60,000 nucleotides of DNA from Cryptomeria japonica. Its lineage: Eukaryota; Streptophyta; Pinopsida; Cupressales; Cupressaceae. The notes below the pieces were generated by a model that did not search any database, was not told the origin of the DNA, and saw only the letters and a list, made by a program, of their open reading frames with translations. The stretch spans positions 143,131,349 through 143,191,348 of the forward strand of contig NC_081410.1 in assembly GCF_030272615.1 (NCBI RefSeq). The letters run 5' to 3'. This document shows, one piece after another, positions 58,812-60,000 of this stretch (position 1 is the stretch's first letter; every line of letters starts with the position of its first letter). Position numbers and translations under genes: made by a program.

Positions 58812-60000
58812 CAATACATGATGGAAGGAAGAACATATACACTATTGTTGCAAACGGGATGAAGCATACCATATTGCCTTTGGAGGAACCTTGGAAGAGT
58901 GAAGTTTTTACTAATGCTAGAATTTGGTTGGTAGATCGGAGGAAATTCCTAGATGGGATAAGACATGAGAATATGTGTTTTTCTTTAGTTCCTAAGAAGA
59001 ATGAAAACCTGAAGCATGAAGAAGAACAACCAGTGGAGATAAAAGAGTTGCTGACAGAATATGAGGACATCATTTTAGATAATGTACTCGATGGATTACC
59101 ACCTATGAGAAGTATCAATAATTGCATGGATCTGATTCCTGGAGCTAGTTTGCCTAACAAAGCAACACATTGGGTGACACCACCAGAAAATAAGGAGTTG
59201 AATAGAAAAGTGTAGGAGTTGTTATGGAAAGGTTTGATCAACGGAAATTTGAGCCCTTGTGCAGTCCCAACAATATTAGCACCTAAGAAGAATGAAGAAT
59301 GGAGAATGTGTACTGACTCTAGAGCAATAAACAAGATCATAGTGAAGTACATGTTTTCTTTGCCTAGTACGGATGGCATAATATATTGTTTAAGTGGAGC
59401 CAAATATTATACAAAGATAGACTTGAAAAGTGGATACCATCAGATCAGAGTCAGATAATTAGATGAGTGGAATACAACATTCAAGACAAATGAAGGACTA
59501 TATGAATGGTTGCTGATGCCTTTTGGATTTACTAATGCACTGAGTACTTTCATGAGGTATTGAAGAAATTATTGTGTAAGTTTGTTATTGTGTACTTAGA
59601 TGACATCTTGATTTTCAGTAAGACAAAGGAAGAACATATGTTGCATTTGAGACAAGTTTTGCAAAGGTTGAGAGAGAACTTGTTGATAAACATCAAGAAG
59701 TGCAATTTCATAACGGAAGAGCTATTCTATTTGGAATTTGTGATATTTATGGACCGATTAAGATGGACCTTGAGAAGGTAAGAGCAATTGTGGATTGGCC
59801 TACACCGAAAAGCATTGGGGAGGTAAGAGCATTTCATGGATTGGCTAGTTTCTATCGATACTTCATTAGAAATTTCAATTCAATTTGTAGCCCCATGACA
59901 AAAACAATGAGAGGAGATAGAAAAGATTTCAAGTGGACATCTAGAGCAAATAAGAGTTTTGAGTTGTTGAATCAGAAAGTGACTGAACAACCCGTGTTGG
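58812..60000 (+). pseudogene. Reverse transcriptase region of the outer Ty3/gypsy element
   Basis: Continues the frame cut at 28690: H-D-G-R-K-N-I-Y-T-I, H-T-I-L-P-L, then the RT. Landmarks are [47 protein letters not shown], the catalytic Y-L-D-D (59593-59604), then G-E-V-R-A-F-H-G-L-A-S-F-Y-R-Y-F-I-R-N-F. Stops at about 59213 and 59456 and a shift near 59560 break it. The element runs out of the window, so its RNase H, integrase and 3' LTR are not visible. The spacing of about 85 codons from protease to RT is normal once the insert is removed. Confidence 0.9.

Overview
The window looks like intergenic DNA from a large, repeat-rich seed-plant genome. A gymnosperm (conifer-type) genome is my best guess, from the long AT-rich spacers, decayed plant-type LINEs, Ty3/gypsy elements and pseudogenes of PPR and phosphoglycerate kinase genes. 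I found no intact host gene, no RNA gene and no CRISPR array. Almost every coding stretch is a broken transposable-element gene.

Layout. 1-3.3 kb (+): the 3' end of one LINE, then an ORF1-only LINE relic whose tail lies in a 169-bp tandem duplication. 4.7-11.4 kb (-): an LTR relic split by a 5.0-kb LTR retrotransposon (5039-10066). That element has PBS, PPT, a zinc-knuckle ORF and a long second ORF, but no pol. 11.9-21.0 kb (-): a full-length decayed LINE (ORF1, endonuclease, RT, RNase H, long C-terminal extension) cut by an 861-bp hAT-like element. 21.8-23.2 kb: a PPR pseudogene (+) and a phosphoglycerate kinase pseudogene that keeps an intron (-). From about 25 kb to the window end: one nest of insertions.

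The nest. A plus-strand Ty3/gypsy element has its LTR end, PBS, gag and protease at 25.0-28.69 kb and its reverse transcriptase at 58.8-60 kb. Its gag is split by a solo LTR (TSD AGAAC). Its protease/RT region is split by a 30.1-kb insertion (28691-58811) bounded by ~30-bp terminal inverted repeats and a 4-bp duplication, CAAT. That insertion carries a spliced plus-strand gene of unknown function (29.06-31.06 kb), a minus-strand intron-containing transposase-like gene (50.7-53.6 kb), a ~359-bp satellite and GA-rich arrays. A 16.7-kb Tat-like gypsy element with dual RNase H (31265-47945, TSD TAAAC) sits inside it, and that element's protease is split by another solo LTR (38081-39706, TSD TAGGT). 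Without the Tat-like element the DNA transposon is about 13.4 kb. I regard it as the best candidate for an undescribed system.

In three of the four nested cases the host reading frame closes exactly when the insert and one target duplication are removed, and in the fourth a tandem DNA repeat does, so the order of insertion is well supported. Family names rest on motifs recognised by eye; no database search was possible.
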